From Deltaproteobacteria bacterium (GTDB taxonomy: Bacteria > Desulfobacterota > Binatia > UBA9968 > JAJDTQ01): DNA of 64,000 bases. Below are positions 1 to 8,856 of the stretch, piece after piece; within the stretch, counting starts at the first letter, position 1, and every line of letters starts with the position of its first letter. The notes under the pieces are model-generated. The model saw nothing but the letters and a program-made list of their open reading frames with translations, did no database searches and was not told the DNA's origin. The position numbers and the translations under genes were made by a program. Location: positions 30,415 to 94,414 of the forward strand of contig JAPPNF010000186.1 in NCBI GenBank assembly GCA_028818755.1, in the 5' to 3' direction.

Positions 1-1448
1 TCACCACGGCTTCGGGGAGGGAGTTCCCCGTGCCGGGCCTGGAAACCATCAGTTCCGCAGCTGTCCGGTTCGCAGGTGAAGACTTCATCGAGAACAAGAC
101 CCTGGGCGTCTACGTGCAGCAACGGGTTGGATGGAGGAACCGAGTATTCCTCACCGGTGCCGTGCGGGCAGACGACAACAGTGCCTTCGGAGAGAACTTC
201 GACTTCGTCGTCTACCCCAAGGCAAGTGCTACGTGGATCGTCAACGAGGAGCCGTTCTGGACCCTCGATTTCGTCAATACGCTGAAGCTGCGCGGCGCTT
301 GGGGCAAGGCAGGACAGCAGCCCGACGTTTTCGCCGCCACTCGCCTCTACGCGCCCATCACCGGCCCCGACGGCTCGGCGGCCCTGACGCGATCGAACAT
401 AGGGAATCCCGATCTCGAGCCCGAGGTGGGCGAAGAGATCGAGCTGGGCTTCGACGCAAGCATGTGGGATGAGCGGGTGGCCATGGAGTTCACCTACTAC
501 AACCAGACCCGGAGCAAGGCGATCGTGGCCCAGGCTGCGCTGCCATCACTCGGCTTTCCCGGGGTGGAATTCGTCAACGTAGGCACGATCAAGAACCAGG
601 GATTCGAGATCGGAGTGGGAGCAGATCCGATCCGACGCGCGGATTGGAATTGGAATGTCGGAGCGACCTTCTCCACCACCGACAACAAGGTGGTGGATCT
701 TGGTGGCATCACGCCCCCACAGTTTGGAGCTCCCTGGGCGGGCCAGAGACACGTCGAGGGCTTTCCGGTCGGCAGTCTGTTCATGAAGCACGTTCTTTCC
801 GCCGAATGGGACGCGAACGGCAACCTCGTCAACCTGATGTGCGAGGGAGGGGATCCGATCTCCGGTGGAGGAGGACCCGTGCCGTGCGATCAGGCGGGCA
901 CTGCGTACCGGGGACAGCCATTCCCGGGTTGGGAGGCCGGGATGAACACCTCGCTCCGGTACAGGAAGCTGACGCTCAGTGCGACCGCCGATGCGGTGGG
1001 TGGATACGTGAAGTGCGACACGCGAGTGGGGTGGACCCACATGTTCTTCCGGAATACGCGGCAAATGAATGTTCCGCCTCCAGAGCGGGATCCGATCCTC
1101 GCCGCCTATGACCAGTTTGGGGGCGGAACCTGTCAGATCGGCCTTGTGGACGCCGGATTCGCGAAGTTGCGCGATCTGTCGATGCGCTTCGATGTCCCGG
1201 TCGAGTGGTCCGAGAAGTTCGGGGCCTCGACGGCATCGGTAACGCTGTCCGGGCAGAACCTCGTGACGCTGTGGATCGCCGAGGACGAAAGGTTCGGGCA
1301 TCCGGTCATCGATCCCGAGGTGCATGCGACCCAGGGAAGGCCCACTTACGCGAACGTGAACGCGGCTACCCATGGCATGGTGGCCTACATCCAGGATCAG
1401 TGGCCCACCTACCAGCGGATCATCCTGACGGTCCGCACATCCTTCTGA
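1..1448 (+). CDS. SusC/RagA-like TonB-dependent outer-membrane receptor, C-terminal part (5' truncated by window)
   Basis: The reading frame is open from base 3, so the start lies outside the window and about 482 codons are visible. The visible part matches the beta-barrel of a SusC/RagA-type TonB-dependent transporter: alternating aromatic strands, stretches such as NPDLEPEVGEEIELGFDAS, and a terminal aromatic residue (ending RTSF) as expected for an outer-membrane beta-barrel. The signal peptide, carboxypeptidase-like domain and plug must be upstream. A SusD-like lipoprotein gene follows after 11 bp, the classic SusCD pair for energised uptake of oligomeric substrates. The two amidohydrolases downstream suggest a peptide-like or amide substrate rather than a glycan; that is inference. 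Confidence 0.85.
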   Translation, partial: TTASGREFPVPGLETISSAAVRFAGEDFIENKTLGVYVQQRVGWRNRVFLTGAVRADDNSAFGENFDFVVYPKASATWIVNEEPFWTLDFVNTLKLRGAWGKAGQQPDVFAATRLYAPITGPDGSAALTRSNIGNPDLEPEVGEEIELGFDASMWDERVAMEFTYYNQTRSKAIVAQAALPSLGFPGVEFVNVGTIKNQGFEIGVGADPIRRADWNWNVGATFSTTDNKVVDLGGITPPQFGAPWAGQRHVEGFPVGSLFMKHVLSAEWDANGNLVNLMCEGGDPISGGGGPVPCDQAGTAYRGQPFPGWEAGMNTSLRYRKLTLSATADAVGGYVKCDTRVGWTHMFFRNTRQMNVPPPERDPILAAYDQFGGGTCQIGLVDAGFAKLRDLSMRFDVPVEWSEKFGASTASVTLSGQNLVTLWIAEDERFGHPVIDPEVHATQGRPTYANVNAATHGMVAYIQDQWPTYQRIILTVRTSF

Positions 1449-1459
1449 GGTACAGACCA

Positions 1460-2737
1460 ATGAAATACGGTAATCGAAGGAAACAGGGGAAGGGTGAGGT
1501 TGGGACTCTAACGACGGCTGCCAGCCTGGTCCTGATGTTGGGAGGGTTGACCGGCTGCGACGATCTGCTTGAAGTGGAGCTTCCGGGCGTGGTGGACGAG
1601 AGCGCTCTCGAGGATCCGGCCATCTCCGGCCTTCTGGTCAATAGCGCGATCGCCGACTTCGAGTGCGCCTACAACAACTACACGTTCGGGAGCTCGGCAT
1701 TCAGCGACGAGATGTGGCACTCCAGCGGCGCCCAGATCGATCGCGAGTGGGGCGGGCGGATCATCGACGCGAATCACCAGAACATGGCCCAGGCGCCGTG
1801 CCAGGGCACGGGGTTTGGCCAGTACACACCAATTCAGACGGCCAGAACCGAGGCCGAGGATGCCATCCGGCGGATTACGGAGTTTCCGGACGCTGACGTC
1901 CCGAACAAGGCCTCGCTCATCGCCACCGCCCATGCATATGCCGGATACAACTACGTAATGCTCGGCGAGGCCTTTTGCGAGATGGCCGTTGACGGCGGTT
2001 CCCTGCTCACGCCGGAACAGGTGCTGCGAATGGCCGAGGAACACTTCACGCAGGCGTTGTCCGGCGGCACAACCGAGATTGTGAACATGGCCCGGGTAGG
2101 AAGGGCGAGGGTCCGCCTGGATCTCGGGGATGGCCCGGGCGCACTGTCGGATGCCCAGGCGGTTCCGGAGGGGTTCATGAAGGTGGCGTCTCGCGGAGAC
2201 GACCACCCGCGCCGGTACAACAAGGGCTACGACCGGTATACGCGCGCTACGGCGTTCACCGTATCCCCCCGGTTCAGAGACCTTGAATGGAAGGGCGTTG
2301 CGGATCCCAGGGTGGCGGTCGAGTTCACCGCCGTGCTCCCGACTGCCCCCCCGCTCGACCACTTCAAGCAGACAAAGTACACCTCCCTCGGCTCACCCAT
2401 ACCGTTGGCAACCTGGGAGGAAGCCCAGTTGATCATTGCGGAGGTGAGCGGTGGGCAAACCGCTGTGGATATCATCAACGCGCTGCATGCACGAGCCGGA
2501 CTGCCTCCGTTCGACCCGGCAACGGACGGCGATATCCTTGCGCAGGTCCTGCAGGAACGGAGCCGGGAACTCTTTTTGGAAGGTGGGCACCGGCTGAACG
2601 ACCATCTCCGCTACATGGGCACCCCGCACGAGATCCCCTTCTTTACCGGTGTCGACCATCTGGGACGGCAGTACGGCAACGCGACCTGCTGGCCGTTGCC
2701 GAACGTCGAGCGCCACGGCAACCCGAACATCCCCTGA
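1460..2737 (+). CDS. SusD/RagB-like substrate-binding outer-membrane lipoprotein
   Basis: This 425-residue protein begins at ATG 1460 with a basic n-region, a hydrophobic stretch and a lipobox ending LTGC near residue 34, so it should be a lipoprotein. The sequence after the cysteine (DDLLEVELPGVVDES) is the typical SusD/RagB opening, and the C-terminal third carries the RSRELFLEGGHRLNDHLR helix characteristic of the family. It is shorter than most SusD proteins (usually 500-600 residues), with a reduced ligand-binding insertion region. It lies 11 bp after the SusC barrel and 15 bp before an amidohydrolase, so it probably sits over the SusC channel and captures substrate for the downstream hydrolases. 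The substrate cannot be read from sequence. Confidence 0.8.
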   Translation: MKYGNRRKQGKGEVGTLTTAASLVLMLGGLTGCDDLLEVELPGVVDESALEDPAISGLLVNSAIADFECAYNNYTFGSSAFSDEMWHSSGAQIDREWGGRIIDANHQNMAQAPCQGTGFGQYTPIQTARTEAEDAIRRITEFPDADVPNKASLIATAHAYAGYNYVMLGEAFCEMAVDGGSLLTPEQVLRMAEEHFTQALSGGTTEIVNMARVGRARVRLDLGDGPGALSDAQAVPEGFMKVASRGDDHPRRYNKGYDRYTRATAFTVSPRFRDLEWKGVADPRVAVEFTAVLPTAPPLDHFKQTKYTSLGSPIPLATWEEAQLIIAEVSGGQTAVDIINALHARAGLPPFDPATDGDILAQVLQERSRELFLEGGHRLNDHLRYMGTPHEIPFFTGVDHLGRQYGNATCWPLPNVERHGNPNIP

Positions 2738-2752
2738 TCGAGAGGCACAACC

Positions 2753-4315
2753 GTGAAGCACCTCCGCATTTGCACCAGCGCCGCCCGACTTGTCCTTCCG
2801 TGCGTCGGTCTTGGCCTCGCTTCGGCAGATCCCGCCACCGCCTTCCAGGCAAACGACGGCATGATGGCGATCGTGGGAGCCACGGTAATCGACGGGAATG
2901 GAGGACCAGCACTCCCCGACGCGACCATCCTGATCCAGGGTGCAAGGATCGCCGAGATCGGACCCCGAGCCTCGGTCGCCGTGCCCGCAGGGGCCCGCGT
3001 CTTCGACGGTGCCGGGAAGTTTGTGACGCCCGGCATCGTCGACACAAATGTCCACATGGGGCCCATAACGGGCGGAGCGACGGGCGAATACACCTTCGCC
3101 CGCTACTGGGACCGACTGGAGGACCTGATCCTGCAGGGGGTGCAGGGTCAGCTCAAATACGGGGTCACCACGGTTCGGGACAGCTACGGCCCTCCAGAGG
3201 CATTGATGGCCGTTCGCGACTCGATTGCCGCTGGTGTATGGGTCGGTCCGCGCATGTACGTGGCGGGGAACATTCTCGGTTGGGAGGGGCCCTCGACCCG
3301 CCGGGCCCCTCCCAGGTCCGAACTCACGTTCTTCCAGGAACAGCTCGACGATCTGTTCACCCTGGGCACCGCGGAAGAGTTTCTCAACATGACACCCGAG
3401 GAGATGCGGGTGGCGATGAACATCTATCTGGACAGAGGACCGGACTTCATCAAGTACAACGGCACCTCACACACGACTCCCGCCCTGATCTCCTTCTCAC
3501 CACGAGTGCAGAGAGTGATTGTCGAGGAGACGCACAAGCGCGGTCTGGTCGCCGAAACCCACTCTACGTCCCTGGAAGGCCTGCGGCTCTCGCTGCTCGC
3601 GGGAATCGACGTCGTTCAGCATCCCGAGAATGTGGGGCTGAGGGTGATCACCGACGAGCTTGTGGACCTTATCGTCGAGCGGGGGGTCATCTGCTCGCTA
3701 CTGCCCAACAAGTACACCGGGAGAATCTGGCGACAGCGACTCGAGCAGCGCGAGGCAGCTCGGGAGGCTCAGGCCGTGGCGCAGGCGCCAGGTGCGCCCC
3801 AACGTCGCATACCCAGGACGTCATTCGAGATCAGGCGCGATGTGCAGGCTACGGGGCTGAGGGACCCCGGCACCATCTACTGGAGCAATCTCGAGGCGCG
3901 CTGGGCCAATGGACAAAAGCTCATCCAGGCAGGGTGCATCGTCTCCGTCGGGGCCGACAACCTGCTCTTCGGGCGTCCGGGGGTGGCCCCGGAGTTCCTG
4001 CGCAAAGATCACCCGGTGCCGGAGCACCTCGAGCCCGGCATCGGAACGATCGTCGCGATCGAGGGCCTGGTGGAACTTGGCATGACGCCGTCGGAGGCGA
4101 TCGTGGCGGCGACGAAGCATGGTGCCATGGCCTGTCGGGCCCTCGACGACTTCGGAACGCTGGAGGTGGGCAAGCTGGCCGACATTCTCGTTCTCGGGGG
4201 CGACCCTCTGGCCGACATCTCCAACATCCGCAAACTCGAAGTCGTGATGAAGGACGGAGTGATCATTGACATCGACAACCTGCCAACCAATCCGATCACC
4301 GGCGTATGGCAGTGA
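2753..4315 (+). CDS. Secreted amidohydrolase, imidazolonepropionase/prolidase-like, with NxH in place of HxH
   Basis: GTG start at 2753, 520 residues, with an N-terminal signal-like hydrophobic segment (about residues 8-31). The amidohydrolase fold is clear: beta-sandwich start (VGATVIDGNGGPALPDATI), FVTPGIVDTNVHMG at about 90-103, DFIKYNG (candidate carboxylated lysine), AETHS and QHPE histidines, SVGADN aspartate, and a C-terminal KLADILVLGGDPL return strand. The first metal ligand of the usual HxH motif is Asn99, leaving only His101. The next gene is a close tandem paralogue with the same substitution. Placement behind SusCD suggests periplasmic hydrolysis of an imported amide or dipeptide-like compound. 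The substrate, and whether the enzyme is mono- or binuclear, are unknown. Confidence 0.8.
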   Translation: MKHLRICTSAARLVLPCVGLGLASADPATAFQANDGMMAIVGATVIDGNGGPALPDATILIQGARIAEIGPRASVAVPAGARVFDGAGKFVTPGIVDTNVHMGPITGGATGEYTFARYWDRLEDLILQGVQGQLKYGVTTVRDSYGPPEALMAVRDSIAAGVWVGPRMYVAGNILGWEGPSTRRAPPRSELTFFQEQLDDLFTLGTAEEFLNMTPEEMRVAMNIYLDRGPDFIKYNGTSHTTPALISFSPRVQRVIVEETHKRGLVAETHSTSLEGLRLSLLAGIDVVQHPENVGLRVITDELVDLIVERGVICSLLPNKYTGRIWRQRLEQREAAREAQAVAQAPGAPQRRIPRTSFEIRRDVQATGLRDPGTIYWSNLEARWANGQKLIQAGCIVSVGADNLLFGRPGVAPEFLRKDHPVPEHLEPGIGTIVAIEGLVELGMTPSEAIVAATKHGAMACRALDDFGTLEVGKLADILVLGGDPLADISNIRKLEVVMKDGVIIDIDNLPTNPITGVWQ

Positions 4316-4376
4316 TCCGCCGGTGGCGCGGCCTGCGTCCGTTTGGGCCGCCGACGCTGAAGGGAGTGTCATCACC

Positions 4377-5933
4377 ATGAAAAGACTCAACAACGGCCCC
4401 AGAGCACTGCGAGCCGCATTGTTCTCTGTCGGCGTTGTCCTCCTGGCCGCCGTGGTCCCGGCGCGTGCATTGCAGACACCTCAGGGCACGACCGCGATCG
4501 TGGGGGCCACCGTGATCGATGGCGACGGCGGACCGCCCTTGGCGGACGCGACCATCGTGGTCGAGGGCAGGCGCATTGCCGCGATCGGTCCCCGGGACGC
4601 GGTTCAGGTGCCGGCGGGGGCGCGCGTCATTGACGGCGCCGGCAAGTTCGTGACCCCCGGGTTCGTCGACACCAACGTGCACATGTCGCTCTCCTTCGGC
4701 AGGCGCTGGAGCGAGACCAACGCCCGCTACTGGGATCGGAACGCCGACCTGAACCTCCAGGGGGCCCAGCTTCACCTGAAGCACGGAGTCACGACGATCC
4801 GCGACAGCTACGGGGCCCTTCTCCCCGGGATGCAGGTGCGGGACGCCATCGCGCGCGGCGAGGTCGTGGGCCCGCGCATGTACGTCGCCGGCAACATCGT
4901 GGGGTGGGGTGGTCCCTTCTCCGAGACGTTCTCGGGCGACCGCGAGTCAGAGCTCACACTTTTCGAGGAGCAGATCAACGACTCGATCACCCTGGGGAGT
5001 GGCGAGGAGTTGATGCACATGACGCCGGAAGAGCTCCGGGTTGCCATCAACGCCTACCTGGATCTCGGACCCGACTTCATCAAGTACGGAGGCACGCACC
5101 ACTTCAACTATCCGACCACTATAGGCTTCTCTCCGCGGGCCCAGCGAGTCATCGTCGAGGAGACCCAGAAACGCGGCCTGGTGGCGGAGACCCACTCGAC
5201 CACTCTGGAGGGGCTTCGTCTCTCCATCCTCGCCGGGATCGACCTGATTCAGCACCCCGAGGTCACTGCCATGCGGGAGATCACCGACGAACTCGTCGAA
5301 ATGATCGTCGAGCGGGGCATCATCTGCTCGCTCCTCCCGAACAAGTACACCGGTGAAGTGTGGAGGCTGCACCTCGAAGAGCGGGAGAAGGCGGGGGAGC
5401 GGTGGGCGACGCTGGAGAGAGAGCGCGGCGCTCCGCTGACCACGGCCGAGGTGAGACGCAAGATCCAGGAGACGGGCATCCCCGACCCCAGATCAGTGAC
5501 GATCGGGAATCTGGAGATGCGTCAGATGAATGGCCGCAAGCTCATCGAAGCAGGGTGCATCGTGTCGGTCGGGCCCGACAACCTGCTCTTCGGCGCCGGG
5601 GGTGTCGCACCGGAGTTCACGCGGGAGGAGCGGCCGGCCGCGGAACACCTGAAGCCCGGTATCGGGACGATCATCGCCATCGAGGGGCTGGTTGAACTCG
5701 GCATGACCCCTTCGGAGGCGATCGTCGCGGCGACGAAACACGGCGCGATGGCCTGCAAGGCCCTCGACGAGTTCGGGACGCTCGAAGTCGGGAAGCTGGC
5801 CGACATACTCGTTCTCGGGGCCGATCCCCTCGCCGATATCTCCAACATCCGCCAACTCGAAGTCGTGATGAAGGAGGGAGACATCATCGACATCGAGAGC
5901 CTTCCGACCCATCCGGTGACGGGGGAGTGGTAG
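4377..5933 (+). CDS. Secreted amidohydrolase, tandem paralogue of the preceding gene
   Basis: The start was placed at ATG 4377, preceded by AGGGAG about 10 bp upstream; the frame remains open further upstream into the previous gene. The 518-residue product has a signal peptide (MKRLNN, hydrophobic core, ARA near residue 31). It then aligns with its upstream neighbour essentially end to end, including the shared blocks IVGATVIDG, VTPGFVDTNVHM, KRGLVAETHS, IICSLLPNKYTG and TPSEAIVAATKHGAMAC. It carries the same Asn-x-His variant (Asn100, His102) and keeps the lysine in DFIKYGG, both downstream histidines and the aspartate in VGPDN. Strong similarity in adjacent genes indicates tandem duplication, with divergence concentrated in the substrate-side loops (residues about 105-185 and 330-380). 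Confidence 0.8.
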   Translation: MKRLNNGPRALRAALFSVGVVLLAAVVPARALQTPQGTTAIVGATVIDGDGGPPLADATIVVEGRRIAAIGPRDAVQVPAGARVIDGAGKFVTPGFVDTNVHMSLSFGRRWSETNARYWDRNADLNLQGAQLHLKHGVTTIRDSYGALLPGMQVRDAIARGEVVGPRMYVAGNIVGWGGPFSETFSGDRESELTLFEEQINDSITLGSGEELMHMTPEELRVAINAYLDLGPDFIKYGGTHHFNYPTTIGFSPRAQRVIVEETQKRGLVAETHSTTLEGLRLSILAGIDLIQHPEVTAMREITDELVEMIVERGIICSLLPNKYTGEVWRLHLEEREKAGERWATLERERGAPLTTAEVRRKIQETGIPDPRSVTIGNLEMRQMNGRKLIEAGCIVSVGPDNLLFGAGGVAPEFTREERPAAEHLKPGIGTIIAIEGLVELGMTPSEAIVAATKHGAMACKALDEFGTLEVGKLADILVLGADPLADISNIRQLEVVMKEGDIIDIESLPTHPVTGEW

Positions 5934-5935
5934 GA

Positions 5936-6973
5936 TCAGCAGCCGGAGTCCATGCCAGGGGACTCCTGAAAGCGCAGCAACATCGCCGCCCAGTGGAACC
6001 CGGCCCCGAATGCTGTCAGGAGGACCAGGTCGCCCGGCTTGATTCTCCCTTGATCCCGTGCCTCCCATAGCGCTACCGGGACGGACGCGGAGCCCGTGTT
6101 GCCGTACTGCTGGACGTTGATGAAGACGCGCTCCTCCGAGAGGCCCAGGCGTGCCGCCACGGCGTTCAGGATGCGCAGGTTCGCCTGATGGGGCACGACG
6201 AGCGCTACGTCGTCCATGGAAACACCAGCCTTGACGAGCACCCGCAGCGACGCCTCGCTCATCCGGCGGACGGCCTCGCGGAAGACCTCGCGCCCATCCA
6301 TCACGAGGTTCTTGTGGAGCCCTTGCCGCACCCGCTCCATGGTAACGGGCTGACGCGTGCCTCCTGTCTCCAGCCCCAGGATGTCGCTCCTTGTGCCATC
6401 GGTGCCCGCCGTAGCGGCCAGGATCTCGATTGCGCCTGCGCCCGACCCGACCACGGCCGCGCCGGCAGCATCGCCGAAGAGCACGCAAGTGTTGCGGTCC
6501 TTCCAGTTCATGAGCCGCGTGATCAGCTCGACGCCGATTACCAGCACCCTGCGCCCGTCAGCGAGTGCCCGTGACCGCGCAACGTCCAGCGCCAGGACGA
6601 ACCCCGCGCAACCGCTGCCCGCGAGGTCGTAACACGGGATCTGGCCGACACCGAGGCGGGCCTGGACGTAGGCCGCAGTATCCGGCGCGAAGACTTCGGG
6701 CGTGTCGGTTGCCAGAACGATCTCGTCGATGTCCGCAGGCTCGAAGCCACCGTCGGCGAGGGCCGCCCCGGCCGCGGCCAGCGCCAAGTCGGCCGTGCTC
6801 TCGTCGTCCGCCGCGATGCGCCGCGTGTGGATGCCCGTGCGGGCCACGATCCACTCGTCCGACGTGTCCACGTATTCCGCCCATTCGTCGTTGGTCATCA
6901 CGCGGTCGGGCAGGTAGATGCCCAGGCCGAGCAGACCTATCGGCTGCCCGTCGAGGGGGGCTGGCCGGTGCAT
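5936..6973 (-). CDS. fabH: 3-oxoacyl-[acyl-carrier-protein] synthase III (FabH-like)
   Basis: The 345-residue thiolase-fold enzyme starts at ATG 6973, preceded by AGGTGGGG about 8 bp upstream; the frame is open further upstream but overlaps the neighbouring gene. The Cys-His-Asn triad of KAS III is visible: Cys122 in GSGCAGF, His in VPHQANLRI and Asn in QYGNTGSASVP. The N-terminal motif DEWIVARTGIHTRRIA is also FabH-typical. The family condenses acetyl-CoA or another acyl-CoA with malonyl-ACP to start fatty-acid synthesis. The gene is not in a fab cluster here but sits 11 bp downstream of a secreted hydrolase gene on the same strand, so it may be an additional KAS III-type enzyme rather than the main housekeeping copy. 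Confidence 0.85.
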   Translation of the reverse strand: MHRPAPLDGQPIGLLGLGIYLPDRVMTNDEWAEYVDTSDEWIVARTGIHTRRIAADDESTADLALAAAGAALADGGFEPADIDEIVLATDTPEVFAPDTAAYVQARLGVGQIPCYDLAGSGCAGFVLALDVARSRALADGRRVLVIGVELITRLMNWKDRNTCVLFGDAAGAAVVGSGAGAIEILAATAGTDGTRSDILGLETGGTRQPVTMERVRQGLHKNLVMDGREVFREAVRRMSEASLRVLVKAGVSMDDVALVVPHQANLRILNAVAARLGLSEERVFINVQQYGNTGSASVPVALWEARDQGRIKPGDLVLLTAFGAGFHWAAMLLRFQESPGMDSGC

Positions 6974-6984
6974 CCGGGCCCCAC

Positions 6985-8778
6985 CTACGGAATCACGCGC
7001 CTGGGCATCACCGGGAGGACTAGGCGCGACGGTCGCGCGGCGTCGTGGAATACGGTCTGCTGAGCAACGCGCCACTCCGTGTCCGTGGCCACGGGATTTC
7101 CGGTGTTCGGATTGGGGGCGAAGAACGGGTAGGCGCTGCTCGACACCTCCAGTCGAATTCGATGACCCGGCAGGAACGTGTGCCCGATGTGCCCGAGCTT
7201 GATACGGTATTCTTCCTCCTGCCCCGGGGTCAGCAGCTCCTCCGCTTCGAAGCCGTTCCGGTAGCGGGCGCGAATCGCGGCGGCGTCCCACCAGCCGAGC
7301 TTGAGGGCGCGGCCGTCCGGTTGGACATCCACGAGCTTTGCCGTGAAGTCCGTGTCGAGCCCGTCGGTAGCGGCATGGATGATTGCTTCCACCGCTCCGA
7401 TGATTTCGACGGGAGAATCGAGTACGTCGCTCGTGTAGACGAGGACGTCGTGGCGTCTTTCGATCGGCCGCTGGTCGATTCCCTGGGCGGCCCCGCCGAT
7501 GTCTGACGGCACCGGATTCTGCGGATCGTAGGTATACTGGTCCGGTGGCTCTTCTCCGGGTGGGCCCCAGGCCAGGCGTCCGTCCCCGGCCAGCGAGTTC
7601 GCTCCGCCGCGGCTCGACAGATAAAGGCTCTGCGGCTCCATCTCGGCGGGGGGATACGCGTCGAACTCCCGCCACTCGTTCGAGCCCGTGAGGTACACGC
7701 GCGCTGTGGGCAGGTCGGCAGTCGATCGCTTGCCTCCTAGGCAGTAATCGAAGAAGTCCATGTGGGTGGCCTGCACGTCCACGACGGACTCTGGCGTAAA
7801 GCGGAATTCGCCCAGGCTCAGCGCGCCGCCGCTGATGGCTTGCCCGTGGTCCCAGGGGCCGATGATGATGTGCTGCTTGTCAGCTCCTGGCGAGTGGTCC
7901 CGCATTCCCTCCCAGTAGCGCATGGTGCCCGGCTGATCGGCGTCGAACCAACCGGTGAAGACGAGGATGGGCAGGTCGATCCCCGCGAAGTCTTCGTCCT
8001 CAAAGAGGATCCGATCCCAGTAGGCGTCCCTGGTGGGGTGATTCAGAAAGTCGTTGTAGAGGGGCATGTCGCGCCCCATCGCGTCGTCCATGGTGATGAG
8101 TGGACGGTGGGCGTACACTGCGTCCCAGTCGGTGACTCCCATGACGGGCCCCTGAGCCGTCCTTCCGGAGGTGCCGTTGATCCAGTCCAGCGACCACTTC
8201 ATCAGCCAGGCGCCCCCGATGTAGGGAAGCTCGTCGAAGTAGTCTCCGCCCGGCGCCTGGGGGATCATGCAGACCAGATTTCGCGCGCCCTCGCGGGCTG
8301 CCAGCCACTGCACCGTCGCCAGGTAGGAGCCGCCGACCATGCCGACCCGTCCGTTCGACCAGGGCTGGCGCGCGATCCATTCGATCGTGTCGTATCCGTC
8401 CTCCCCATCGGCGAAGAAGAAGTCGAAACTCCCGTCCGAGTCCCCGCGTCCGCGCGCGTCCTGGACGATGAAGGCGTAGCCCCGCTCTGCGTACTGCTTC
8501 CCGAGTTGCGGGTACCGCTCGTTGGCCTTGATGTAGGGCGTTCGCACGAGGACCGTTGGGTGGGGCCCGGAGCCGTTCGGAAGCCAGAGGTTGGCGGACA
8601 GCTCGACGCCGTCGCGCATGGGGACACGGAGGTCGAGGTGCTGCTGGATTTGTGCGGAGGCGTCGGCCGGAATGACCAGCAAGCCGAGTAGGGCAGCGAG
8701 GCGCGCGCGCCGAGCGAAAACAAACGCACGACCCCGGAGACCGCGGACGCAGGTTGGACGGAAATGGGTAGTTGGCAT
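6985..8778 (-). CDS. Secreted CocE/NonD family alpha/beta hydrolase (X-Pro dipeptidyl-peptidase S15-like)
   Basis: The start is fixed at ATG 8778 by an AGGAGG 5-6 bp upstream; the product has 597 residues and a signal peptide (hydrophobic LAALLGLLVIP, ADASAQ cleavage near residue 42). The family layout is complete. The alpha/beta-hydrolase core has the nucleophile Ser151 in VGGSYLA, Asp279 in FTGWFDADQ and His311 in GPWDHG. A C-terminal jelly-roll domain follows, with the HTFLPGHRIRLEVSSSAYPFF signature. Members include cocaine esterase, alpha-amino-acid ester hydrolases and X-prolyl dipeptidyl aminopeptidases, so the substrate could be an ester or a proline-containing peptide. Export fits the peptide- and amide-degrading theme of the region. 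Confidence 0.88.
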   Translation of the reverse strand: MPTTHFRPTCVRGLRGRAFVFARRARLAALLGLLVIPADASAQIQQHLDLRVPMRDGVELSANLWLPNGSGPHPTVLVRTPYIKANERYPQLGKQYAERGYAFIVQDARGRGDSDGSFDFFFADGEDGYDTIEWIARQPWSNGRVGMVGGSYLATVQWLAAREGARNLVCMIPQAPGGDYFDELPYIGGAWLMKWSLDWINGTSGRTAQGPVMGVTDWDAVYAHRPLITMDDAMGRDMPLYNDFLNHPTRDAYWDRILFEDEDFAGIDLPILVFTGWFDADQPGTMRYWEGMRDHSPGADKQHIIIGPWDHGQAISGGALSLGEFRFTPESVVDVQATHMDFFDYCLGGKRSTADLPTARVYLTGSNEWREFDAYPPAEMEPQSLYLSSRGGANSLAGDGRLAWGPPGEEPPDQYTYDPQNPVPSDIGGAAQGIDQRPIERRHDVLVYTSDVLDSPVEIIGAVEAIIHAATDGLDTDFTAKLVDVQPDGRALKLGWWDAAAIRARYRNGFEAEELLTPGQEEEYRIKLGHIGHTFLPGHRIRLEVSSSAYPFFAPNPNTGNPVATDTEWRVAQQTVFHDAARPSRLVLPVMPRRVIP

Positions 8779-8856
8779 CGATGCCTCCTTGTGCGTCGCT
8801 ATGCGTTCTGTCGACAGCTCGCCTATGGTCAAGTCTCTTCTCGTGTGGACCCGCCG

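Noticed and set aside
7045..8691. Plus-strand frames opposite the CocE-type hydrolase
   Set aside because: No recognisable domain; the minus strand has a strong Shine-Dalgarno, signal peptide and complete catalytic triad.
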